Below are positions 33,265-42,200 of a stretch of DNA of 64,000 nucleotides, in pieces. Position 1 is the stretch's first letter, and each line of letters begins with the position of its first letter. The notes under the pieces were generated by a model. The model was not told where the DNA came from. It worked only from the letters and a program-made list of their open reading frames with translations, and did not search any database. Made by a program: the position numbers and the translations under genes. Origin of the DNA: Pseudomonas sp. dw_612 (lineage in GTDB: Bacteria; Pseudomonadota; Gammaproteobacteria; Pseudomonadales; Pseudomonadaceae); NCBI RefSeq assembly GCF_018449725.1, contig NZ_JAAVVC010000019.1:79749-143748 (forward strand), read 5' to 3'.

Positions 33265-34468
33265 CGAGCGGTTTCGTCACATCAAGCAGGGTAATCGGCA
33301 GCGCCTGGCGCCAGGTATCGAACTCGCCCAACGGTTGCGCCTGGGCAATGTGGATGCGGGTCAGCTCACCGCCGTGTTGTTCGCGCCAGGCCATCAGGGT
33401 CATTTCGCTTTGCAGGGTGACGGCGTTGGCGATCAGGCGGCCACCGGGTTTTAGCGCGGCCCAACAGGTGTCGAGCACACCATCGCGGGTCACGCCGCCG
33501 CCGATGAAAATCGCGTCCGGACGTTCGAGGCCGGCCAAGGCGTGCGGTGCGCTGCCGCGAATCAGTTGCAGGCCCGGAACGCCCAGCGCATCGCGGTTGT
33601 GTTCGATCAACAACTGTCGACCGTCATCCGCCTCGATGGCCAGCGCCCGACAGCTTGGGTGAGCGCGCATCCACTCGATGCCGATCGAGCCGCTGCCCGC
33701 GCCGACGTCCCACAGCAGTTCGCCGGGTGTTGGCGCGAGGCGGGCGAGGGTGATGGCGCGCACGTCGCGTTTGGTCAGTTGGCCGTCGTGCTTGAACGCG
33801 GAGTCCGGTAACCCGGCCAGTCGAGACCGGCGCGGTGTGTGCGGTTCGGCGATGCATTCGATGGCGACCAGATTCAAGTCAGCGATTTCGACCGGGTTCC
33901 AATCACTGGCAACGCCTTCTATTCGCCGTTCAGCTTCGCTGCCCAAGTGTTCCAGGACGGTCAACCGGCTCAACCCAAAACCCTGCTCATGCAGCAACGT
34001 CGCGATAGCCGCCGGACTTTGCCCGTCATTGCTCAGCACCAATAACCGCACGCCACTGAACAGGTGCGCATTGAGCGCAGCCACCGGTCGAGCCACCACC
34101 GAAAGCGTTACCACCTCGTGCAACGGCCAACCCATTCGAGCCGCTGCGAGGGAGCAAGAGGAAGGCGCCGGCAAGATCAACATCTGCTCGGCAGGCACTT
34201 GCCGCGCCAGGCTGGCGCCGACGCCAAAGAACATCGGATCGCCGCTGGCCAGCACGCACACCGGTTCACCATGGCGCTCCAGCACCGGGGCCAGGGAAAA
34301 CGGGCTCGGCCACAACTGCCGCGCGCCACGAATGCACACCGGCAGCAAATCCAGTTGGCGCTGGCCGCCAATGATCCGCGAAGCGCCCAGCAGCGCCCGT
34401 CGGGCGTTTTTGCCCAGGCCCTTGAAGCCGTCTTCACCGATTCCCACTACTGTCAGCCAGGGTTGCAT
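33257..34468 (-). CDS. cobL: Precorrin-6Y C5,15-methyltransferase (decarboxylating)
   Basis: This 403-residue fusion carries an N-terminal CbiE-type methyltransferase (WLTVVGIGEDGFKGLG; VCVLASGDPMFFGVG). The C-terminal CbiT-type domain has the SAM loop LLWDVGAGSGSIGIEWMRAH and IFIGGGV. It adds two methyl groups to precorrin-6B and removes the C12 acetate carboxylate. It is first in its arm; a terminator-like hairpin lies 12-33 bp upstream of the start. Confidence 0.93.
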   Translation of the reverse strand: MQPWLTVVGIGEDGFKGLGKNARRALLGASRIIGGQRQLDLLPVCIRGARQLWPSPFSLAPVLERHGEPVCVLASGDPMFFGVGASLARQVPAEQMLILPAPSSCSLAAARMGWPLHEVVTLSVVARPVAALNAHLFSGVRLLVLSNDGQSPAAIATLLHEQGFGLSRLTVLEHLGSEAERRIEGVASDWNPVEIADLNLVAIECIAEPHTPRRSRLAGLPDSAFKHDGQLTKRDVRAITLARLAPTPGELLWDVGAGSGSIGIEWMRAHPSCRALAIEADDGRQLLIEHNRDALGVPGLQLIRGSAPHALAGLERPDAIFIGGGVTRDGVLDTCWAALKPGGRLIANAVTLQSEMTLMAWREQHGGELTRIHIAQAQPLGEFDTWRQALPITLLDVTKPLDA

Positions 34469-34479
34469 CCGCCATCCTC

Positions 34480-34501
34480 AAAAAAAGTCCGCAAACGGAC
34501 T
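34480..34501 (-). terminator. Terminator-like hairpin in the cobL leader (attenuator candidate)
   Basis: On the minus strand AGTCCG-TTTG-CGGACT is followed by seven T residues, then GAGGATGGCGG and the cobL ATG at 34468. No minus-strand gene lies upstream, since cobG is on the plus strand, so the hairpin can only act on cobL's own transcript. A second hairpin (arms CGACGG and CCGTCG) spans about 34506-34533. Confidence 0.5.
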
Positions 34502-34612
34502 GTTCCGACGGGCAGGCTTTTCATGCCGTCGAACAAAGCAGGCATAATACCGCGCCTTCGCCCGCGAAGCGCCTTTCCCACATTGCCGGTCGCCCCCTTG
34601 AACGAACGCCCG

Positions 34613-35914
34613 ATGTCCACTGCCATACGCCCCTCGGCTTGCCCGGGGTTGCTGCGTATTGTCCAGGCGCTGGATGGCGGGATTTGCCGGATCAAGTTGA
34701 ATGGCGGTTCGATCAGTGCCGATCAGGCTGAAGCGGTGGCCAATGCAGCCGAGCGCTTCGCCAGCGGTGTGATCGAAGCGACCAACCGCGCCAACCTGCA
34801 GATTCGCGGGATTGGCCGCGAAGAGGCGCCATTGATCGAGAGCCTGCTGGCCGCCGGACTGGGGCCACGCAGCGCGGCGGGCGACGACGTGCGCAACCTG
34901 ATGCTCAGCCCGAGCGCCGGGATCGACCGGCAAATGTTGTTCGATACGCGCCCGTTGGCCGAACAGATCCTCGACAGCCTGCAAAGCCATCCGCGTTTCC
35001 ACGCGTTGAGCGCCAAGTTCGCCGTGCAACTCGATGGCGGCGAAGGTCTGGCGATGCTCGAACATCATCATGACCTGTGGTTGAGCGCCGTTGAACACAA
35101 TGGCGAGTGCTTGTTGGCCTTCGGCCTGGCCGGGTGCCCGACGGATGCGCCGATCAGTGCGGTGCGGCTGGAGCATGGTCACGCACTGGTGATCGCGGTG
35201 CTTGAGCTGTTCCTTGAGCTGGCGCGTCCCGAGCAGACGCGCATGCGTTATCTGCTGGCCGAGCAATCGGTGGTCGGGATTGTCGCGCAACTGGCCGAAC
35301 GTGTACCGCTGGTGCCCGTCACCCGCGTGCCGCGCGCTTCGAGTGTTCTGCCTGTCGGTGCTTATCCACAGCGTGAACCCGGCCGGGTCTATGTTGGCGC
35401 AGTACCGCCCTTGGGCCGACTCGACGCCGTCATGCTCCGGGGCGCCGCCAAACTCGCTCGCGAACGCGGCGATGGCAGCCTGCGTTTCACGCCGTGGCAA
35501 AGCTTGCTGCTGCCCAATATCCACGAAGACGCCGCCGCTCAAGTTATCCACAACCTGGAAAGCCTGGGCCTGCGCTGTTCGGCCGACGATGCGTTGACGC
35601 ATCTGATCGCCTGCACCGGTTCCGCCGGCTGTGGCAAAGGCCTGGCCGACACCAAGGGCGATGCCCTGCAACTGGCGGCGTTACTGCAACGTCACGGCCA
35701 AATCCTGGATGTGCATTTGTCCGGTTGCCCGCGTTCCTGTGCCGCCGCCCATGTTGCCCCGGTCACTCTGCTGGCCGTGAACCCCGGTCACTACGACCTC
35801 TATTTTCGCGATGCAGCACAGCCCGGTTTCGGCACGCTGCACGCACGCAACCTTACTATTGAAGCGGTCGCGGCCTTGCTCGACGCCCGCTCACGGAGCC
35901 CCCTTGATGCTTGA
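34613..35914 (+). CDS. cobG: Precorrin-3B synthase
   Basis: This 433-residue protein is a sulfite/nitrite-reductase-like iron-sulfur enzyme that hydroxylates C20 and forms the gamma-lactone of precorrin-3B using O2. Two ferredoxin-like halves are seen. The cluster ligands are CTGSAGCGKG and SGCPRSCAAAH near residues 340-380. It marks the oxygen-dependent corrin route. The ATG at 34613 (MSTAIRPSACPG) is the family-like start though its ribosome site is weak. cobH overlaps its end by 8 bp. Confidence 0.92.
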   Translation: MSTAIRPSACPGLLRIVQALDGGICRIKLNGGSISADQAEAVANAAERFASGVIEATNRANLQIRGIGREEAPLIESLLAAGLGPRSAAGDDVRNLMLSPSAGIDRQMLFDTRPLAEQILDSLQSHPRFHALSAKFAVQLDGGEGLAMLEHHHDLWLSAVEHNGECLLAFGLAGCPTDAPISAVRLEHGHALVIAVLELFLELARPEQTRMRYLLAEQSVVGIVAQLAERVPLVPVTRVPRASSVLPVGAYPQREPGRVYVGAVPPLGRLDAVMLRGAAKLARERGDGSLRFTPWQSLLLPNIHEDAAAQVIHNLESLGLRCSADDALTHLIACTGSAGCGKGLADTKGDALQLAALLQRHGQILDVHLSGCPRSCAAAHVAPVTLLAVNPGHYDLYFRDAAQPGFGTLHARNLTIEAVAALLDARSRSPLDA

Positions 35915-36533
35915 TTACATCCGCGACGGTCAGGAGATCTATCGCAACTCCTTCGCGATCATTCGCGCCGAGGCCAACCTTTCGCGCATCCCGGCCGACC
36001 TGGAAAAACTTGCGGTGCGGGTGATCCACGCCTGCGGCATGGTCGAGGCCATCGACGGTCTGCAATTCTCCGAAGGCGCCGGCAAGGCCGGGCGCGATGC
36101 CTTGGCGAACGGAGCACCGATCCTGTGTGACGCACGGATGGTCAGCGAAGGCGTGACCCGCACGCGCCTGCCGGCGAACAATCAGGTGATCTGCACCCTG
36201 CGCGACGACAGCGTTCCGGAACTGGCTCGGGAGCTGGGCAACACCCGCTCCGCCGCTGCGCTGGAACTGTGGCGCCCGTACCTGGAAGGCAGCGTGGTGG
36301 TGATCGGCAACGCGCCGACCGCGTTGTTCTATCTGCTGGAAATGATCGACGCGGGCGCACCGAAACCGGCGTTGATCCTCGGCTTCCCGGTGGGTTTCGT
36401 CGGCGCCGCCGAATCCAAGGCGATGCTCGCGGCGGACAGTCGCGGTGTGCCGTTTGTCATCATGCAAGGCCGGCTGGGTGGTAGCGCCATGGCCGCCGCC
36501 GCCGTCAACGCCCTCGCCACGGAGATCGAATGA
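35907..36533 (+). CDS. cobH: Precorrin-8X methylmutase
   Basis: This 208-residue protein moves the methyl group from C11 to C12, giving hydrogenobyrinate. It opens MLDYIRDGQEIYRNSFAIIR, has the catalytic-His segment AVRVIHACGMVE near residue 38, and has VVIGNAPTALFYLLE and GFPVGFVGAAESK. The start overlaps the cobG stop by 8 bp and its stop overlaps cobI by 4 bp. Confidence 0.95.
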   Translation: MLDYIRDGQEIYRNSFAIIRAEANLSRIPADLEKLAVRVIHACGMVEAIDGLQFSEGAGKAGRDALANGAPILCDARMVSEGVTRTRLPANNQVICTLRDDSVPELARELGNTRSAAALELWRPYLEGSVVVIGNAPTALFYLLEMIDAGAPKPALILGFPVGFVGAAESKAMLAADSRGVPFVIMQGRLGGSAMAAAAVNALATEIE

Positions 36534-37264
36534 TGCAGCAACCTGGACGCTTGATCGGCCTGGGCGTCGGCCCCGGTGATCCGGAACTGATTACCGTCAA
36601 AGCCCTGCGCCTGCTGCGCGAATCGCCGGTGGTGGCGTATTTCGTAGCCAAGGGCAAGAAGGGCAACGCGTTCGGCATCATCGAAGCGCACCTGCAGGAA
36701 GCGCAAAACCTGCTGCCGCTGGTGTACCCGGTGACCACCGAAGCCTTGCCGGCGCCGCTGTCCTATGAACAAGTGATCAGCGACTTTTACGACAGCGCCG
36801 CCGAACAGCTTGCCGAGCATCTGGATGCCGGTCGTGATGTAGCGGTGATCTGCGAAGGTGATCCGTTCTTCTACGGCTCTTATATGTACCTGCACGATCG
36901 CCTGGCCGAGCGCTACGTCGCCGAAGTGGTGCCGGGTGTTTGCTCGATGCTTGGCGGCGCCTCGGTACTGGGTTCGCCGCTGGTGTATCGCAATCAGAGT
37001 TTGTCGGTGTTGTCCGGCGTGTTGCCCCATGAAGAACTCAAGCGGCGTCTGGCCGATGCGGACGCGGCGGTGATCATGAAGCTGGGGCGCAATTTCCCCA
37101 AGGTGCGTCAGGTGCTCGAAGAACTCGGTATGGCCGGGCGCGCGCTGTACGTCGAACGCGCGACCATGGCCAACCAGAAAATCGTCCCGCTGGATGAAGT
37201 CGAGCCGATGTCGTCGCCGTACTTCTCGCTGATCATCGTGCCTGGCGAACGGTGGCAAGGGTGA
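36530..37264 (+). CDS. cobI: Precorrin-2 C20-methyltransferase
   Basis: This 244-residue SAM-dependent methyltransferase of the tetrapyrrole family has RLIGLGVGPGDPELITVKAL at the start, VICEGDPFFYGSYMYLHDRL and VVPGVCSMLGGASVLGSPLV. It makes precorrin-3A. It overlaps cobH by 4 bp and cobJ by one base (TGATG). Confidence 0.95.
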   Translation: MMQQPGRLIGLGVGPGDPELITVKALRLLRESPVVAYFVAKGKKGNAFGIIEAHLQEAQNLLPLVYPVTTEALPAPLSYEQVISDFYDSAAEQLAEHLDAGRDVAVICEGDPFFYGSYMYLHDRLAERYVAEVVPGVCSMLGGASVLGSPLVYRNQSLSVLSGVLPHEELKRRLADADAAVIMKLGRNFPKVRQVLEELGMAGRALYVERATMANQKIVPLDEVEPMSSPYFSLIIVPGERWQG

Positions 37265-38961
37265 TGGGCCGGTCTGCTCCGGCCATTGTCATCCTTGGCA
37301 ATGGCAGTCTCGCCACGGCGCGCAAGATTCAGCAGCGCTACCCGGAGGCCGTGATCCACGGTCTGGCCGGGCGGGTTGACGGCGCCGATCGCGAATATCA
37401 AGAGTTCGGCGCGACCCTGCGTGAGCTCTATCAACAGGACACGCCGATCATCGCACTGTGCGCGGCCGGCATTGTCATTCGCACTCTGGCGCCGTTGTTG
37501 CTGGAGAAGGGCGCCGAGCCGCCTGTGCTCGCCGTGGCCGAGAACGGCAGCGCCGTGGTGCCGCTGCTCGGCGGCTTGGGCGGGGTGAATGCGTTGGCGC
37601 GGGAGATCGCCGCCGCTCTGGACGGCGCCGCCGCGATCACCACCAGCGGTGAATTGCGTTTCGGCACGTGCCTGCTCAACCCGCCCAGCGGTTATGCCCT
37701 GGGTGATCTGGAACTAGGCAAGCGCTTCGTCTCGGATTTGCTCGCGGGCGAATCGGTGCGCATCGAAGGCCCGGCGCCGTGGCTGGCTGAGGCGCAGTTG
37801 CCGGAGGATCAACAGGCGCGATTGGCGATCCATGTCGGGCATGCCGAGCGCCAGCCGAGTGCGAATGAGCTGCTGATTTATCCGCGCAATGTTGTCGTGG
37901 CGCTGACGTCGGGAACGGCAGAAGCCATTCGCACCGCATTGCATGAAGCGAATATCGCACTGCAATCGCTGGCGTGTTTGTTGGCGGATGAAAGGGACAT
38001 GGCCAGCAGTGCATTGCGCGAGACCGCACTGGAGATGGGCGTGCCGCTACGTTTCAACGCCCGGTCCGGCACGGTGCTTGAACTCGCGCGCGGCGCGGTT
38101 CCTTCACTGCTGACGGCGATTGCCATCAACGATTCGATGGCCATTGCCGTCGCCGCTGAACCGCTCGATCCACTGTTGATCGGCCGACCTCGCGGGCGCC
38201 TGGCAGTGATCGGCCTCGGCCCCGGCGCTGCCGAACTGATGGTCCCGGCGGTGAAAGCAGAACTGGCCCGGGCTAACGATGTGCTGGGTTATGAAACCTA
38301 CGTGCGCATGGCTGGGCCGTTCCGCGCTGATCAAGTCATGCACTGCACCGACAACCGCGAAGAAATGCAGCGTGCCCGCCACGCCTTCGAACTCGCGGCC
38401 CAGGGGCGTTCGGTGGTGGTGGTGTCGTCCGGTGATCCGGGCGTGTTCGCCATGGCCGCGGCGGTGTTGGAAGCCCTGCACGAATCGAGCGATGCCCACT
38501 GGCATAACGTCGATCTGCAAATCCTGCCCGGCGTCTCCGCGTCCCTGGCCACTGCGGCCCAGGCCGGCGCACCGCTGGGGCATGACTTCTGCGTGATGTC
38601 GCTGTCGGACAACCTCAAACCGTGGGCGATCATCGAGAAGCGCCTCGATCTCGCCTCCCAGGCCGATCTGGCGCTGGCCTTCTACAACCCGATTTCCCGG
38701 TCGCGTCCGTGGCAATTGGGCCGTGCGCTGGAGATCGTCGCGCAACACCGCACGGCTGAAACGCCGGTGGTGCTGGGGCGTGATATCGGTCGTCCTGGCC
38801 AGACGTTGCGCGTCACCACGCTGGGGCAATTGACCCCGGATCAGGTGGACATGCGCACTATGGTGCTGATCGGTTCGTCCACCACGTGCGTGTTTCCCCG
38901 GGCCGGGGGAGGCGAGTGGGTGTATACGCCGCGCTGGTATGGCGAAAAGCCTGTCGGTTAA
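37264..38961 (+). CDS. cobJ: CbiG-CobJ fusion: precorrin-3B C17-methyltransferase with N-terminal CbiG domain
   Basis: This 565-residue protein has two parts. Residues 1 to about 310 match CbiG, the cobalt-precorrin-5A hydrolase of the anaerobic route (IALCAAGIVIRTLAPLL; GERDMASSALRETA-like segment ADERDMASSALRETALEMG). Residues about 315-565 are CobJ (RGRLAVIGLGPGAAELMVPA; VVVSSGDPGVFAMAAAVLE; AFYNPISRSRPWQL), which methylates C17 and contracts the ring. The fusion is common in pseudomonads. The start at 37264 shares a base with the cobI stop. A strong terminator follows. Confidence 0.92.
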   Translation: MGRSAPAIVILGNGSLATARKIQQRYPEAVIHGLAGRVDGADREYQEFGATLRELYQQDTPIIALCAAGIVIRTLAPLLLEKGAEPPVLAVAENGSAVVPLLGGLGGVNALAREIAAALDGAAAITTSGELRFGTCLLNPPSGYALGDLELGKRFVSDLLAGESVRIEGPAPWLAEAQLPEDQQARLAIHVGHAERQPSANELLIYPRNVVVALTSGTAEAIRTALHEANIALQSLACLLADERDMASSALRETALEMGVPLRFNARSGTVLELARGAVPSLLTAIAINDSMAIAVAAEPLDPLLIGRPRGRLAVIGLGPGAAELMVPAVKAELARANDVLGYETYVRMAGPFRADQVMHCTDNREEMQRARHAFELAAQGRSVVVVSSGDPGVFAMAAAVLEALHESSDAHWHNVDLQILPGVSASLATAAQAGAPLGHDFCVMSLSDNLKPWAIIEKRLDLASQADLALAFYNPISRSRPWQLGRALEIVAQHRTAETPVVLGRDIGRPGQTLRVTTLGQLTPDQVDMRTMVLIGSSTTCVFPRAGGGEWVYTPRWYGEKPVG

Positions 38962-38968
38962 CTAAAAA

Positions 38969-38992
38969 ACGCCTCTGTTGAGGCGTTTTTTT
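38969..38992 (+). terminator. Intrinsic terminator of the cobGHIJ operon
   Basis: ACGCCTC-TGTT-GAGGCGT followed by six more T residues: a 7-bp stem with a 4-nt loop, 8 bp after the cobJ stop. Confidence 0.92.
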
Positions 38993-39271
38993 ATGGGCCT
39001 CTGTTATATCCGGTATGGGTTGTTCAATGCCCGATTGTCGGTGGTTGAGTTTCAAGTTGTGTAGACACTAATTGAATATCTTTGCGGTTTGATAAGTATG
39101 ACTGGAGTCGTTAGTTTGGATCTAAGTCATTCCGGTTTTAGTTGGTAGATGGGGTGTTGATAAATATTTCTGCCTGATTGACTTTTTATAAGTGTTCCTA
39201 TTGCCGAACTTTTTTGCGTCTTGTTCGGCTGTGCCCGATTAATATGTTTTGTTAAATATGGATGTTTAACT
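38993..39271. other. AT-rich leader region of the giant toxin gene
   Basis: About 280 bp, distinctly more AT-rich than the flanking cob genes, without a credible gene. A weak promoter candidate is TTGTTC (39221) - 16 bp - TATGTT (39243). AT-rich leaders on accessory Pseudomonas genes are often bound by MvaT/MvaU silencers; that is inference here. Confidence 0.5.
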
Positions 39272-42200
39272 ATGAGTCCGCATGAAGTTGTCAGTGGTCG
39301 AGAATATGTCGGTATTGCCGACCTTCTAAGTCGTTCCGAACTGGAGCGCATACTGGCGCCGTACAAGAAGACCGATCAATACGACGCCATCCTTCGCTAT
39401 TACCAGGGTTGTATCGATGCGCAGAATGATCAAGCCCTGCTCCGCCCGTTGGTATTACTGCAAGAGTCGTTGAACTCACTGGTGCCGCCGTTACGTCGAC
39501 GTCGGGAAACGGATGAGCCGCTGGCGTCTGGCGAGGCGATATTCGAGCTGCATCAAAAAGTCAGCGACTACGGTAACCGTGTGGCGCAAAGCGTTGAAAC
39601 ATTGAAAAGCGCGCTCCCGTCAGTTCCGAAGAAACTGCACTTCGTCTGGCTGGGCGGTGGTGTTGGCGATATCCAGCGCGATTACATCAATGTGTGGAAA
39701 CAGGTCATGTCCAAGGACGGCCATACCTTAATGCTGTGGTACGACGCCGATGCGTTGCTGGCGTATGAGACTAACCGGATTATTGTCCAGGCAGCCAAGG
39801 CCGATGCCATGGCCACCGGTGGCGCAAAACTTGCCGATCCTATTGAACTGGGTAACTTGTATATAGAACGGTTGATGCCGCTCAAGGAGCAACTCTATAC
39901 CCACCTTCGCGGGGCGCAGGAGCGGGGTGAAAGTGCCGATGAGGCGCGTATCGATCTGTTGGTTCGCGCTTATGGACAAGATGAACAAACACTCAGGGCG
40001 CTACGCGATAAACATGTGCTCAGTATGTCGGCCCTTGAAAGCAAAGATCTTGTTTTACGCGATCTGCAACGGCTGGAACAACCGCTGCGCACGGAAGATA
40101 TCTATCAGCGTGAAATAAACCTGCGCGGCAACTTCGCCGCTGCGTCCGATCTCGTGCGCGCAGAGGCTTTGTCCATCGAAGGCGGGGCCTATACGGACGT
40201 AGATAACCTGCCACCGCTGATGGAGCATCTGGGCGGCGTGGACATCAGTGCATTTGCTGACAATGCACGGCTGGAAGTTTTGCAATTACTGCTGGAGCAC
40301 AACCCTGAATGGATGCCCGGCCGTGTAGCAGACCGCTACAAAAAGTTTTCCGATACCATTCCTCCGGATAAACGTGCCGTGCTGGAGGCGTTCGCCAAGA
40401 GCCGGCCGGCACTGAACGACGTGTTCCACGCCCCGGAAAATCTCCATGTGCGCCCGGACGGGTTGCGCGCCGTGGCGGTCGGAGGGACGGTCAGTAATGC
40501 CTTTATGATCGCGCATCCCGGGTCTGCCACGCTCGATGCGGTGATCGACCGTTTCCTGATCAATTACGAAGTGGTGAAAACCACGGCACGCAAGGCTATC
40601 GAGCAAAACGTCAGTCATTCGGATTTTCCGGCAATGACCAGGCTGGCGCTGGCGGCTGCCGTCGAACAGTTCGGGCCGCTGGAAAAACTCACCGACATGG
40701 AAGCCTATGCCATTGAGGCATTGGCTCGGGGTGCCGCCGATTACTACAGCGATGGCCTCTACCCCGGCAGCGAGAACACCATTTTTCTGACCGGGCCGGT
40801 GGCCATGATCGAAGGTATCGGTGACTACGAAAAAAGTAACCTGACGCCAAGGACGGCCGAAGAGTTGCGTCAACTCATCGCGATCAAAAATTCCGGTACG
40901 GTGAACCGGCAGACCGAAGAGGAACTCGACCATTCCTGGAAGGAGAATGAGTCCAACTCGGCGCAATGGCTGATCGACGAGAAAAAACGCTGGCAGGAAG
41001 GCCGGTTTGCGGCGCGCTACAACGGCGACGTCACCCAACTGCTGAAACGCCAGACCATCGACTTCGAAGCCGGCTGGCCGGTGGTTGAGGGGCGGCATGT
41101 GTTGTCGACCCGAATCCTCCAGCAGTTGCTCGATCATCTCGGCGAACCCTTCCTGAGGGCGATGAGCCGGGGCGGTGATACCAGCGTGACGTTCGACAAA
41201 CGGTTGCCCCTGGATTTTGACGATCGTCAGGCCATCATCGGCCAGGACGTCAGGTCATTCCCCCCCATTGGGCTGGGCGATGCCACGACCTGGCGCCTCT
41301 CCAGTCTTGAAGTGTTTGAGCAACTGGCCAGCGGTTCGTTGCTGTTGGAGCAATTGAGTGCTGCTCAACGCCTGTTGCTCGGTCAGTTGCTGGGGCTCGA
41401 TTCGCTGGACAATCGCAGTTTCGAAACCGTCACTGGCGAACTCGACAACCTGGCCCGCAAGGTCAGCGAAAAAGGCCTGGCGGGACGCTACGCGGTCATC
41501 GAGGAGCAACTGTTCAAGTACAAGGCGTCCGAGTTCGTGGCGGGGTTGGCGAGCCCGGTCGAAGAGCCAACGCTTCACGGCGCGAACGCGCTGCTGCTGA
41601 AGTACAACGCCATGGAAAAGCCCTTGAGCCTGCGTCAGTGGGGGCAGCATGTGTCCCGCATCCAGCACATGGCAAAAACCGAATTTCGTGAACGGCTCGC
41701 CGAGCGCTCCGGTGAACTGATGGGCAGTTTCAGCGAGGGGGAAGCGAGCTTTGTGCCTCAGGATCTGTTGTTCGATGGCTTCGGTGACACCATCGGTCGA
41801 CGCTGTTACCCCTTGGTGCTCGCCATGGCGGCGGCGGTTGCCAATGGTAAGGCGGCGGTGACAGCGCTGCGCGAACGGTTCTACTTGAGTGTCCTGGCAC
41901 CTGAGGACAGCAATTCGCAACGCTTTGTGCACGCCATCGAAGCACTGCACGGCGTGGAGATGGGCGAGGGAGGCACTGCGCCGCGGGTCAACCTGCAACG
42001 GGTGGTGGCGTTGCTTGAGGCGCGCACAACGACGAGCACCCTGATGCTCAACTCTGACAACCACGCCATGCTCGTGGCCAAGACCTGGGTCGGCGATCGC
42101 AGCACCTATCACTTCTATGATCCCAACCTGGGCATTTTCGAGTTTGCCAACCCCGAGGGCATGCTCAGTGACCTCAGCAACTTTTTCGTGGACATGGGCA

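Noticed and set aside
34469..34612. Cobalamin riboswitch between cobL and cobG
   Set aside because: The 144-bp region lacks the conserved B12-box and is too short for the aptamer; only small hairpins are present.
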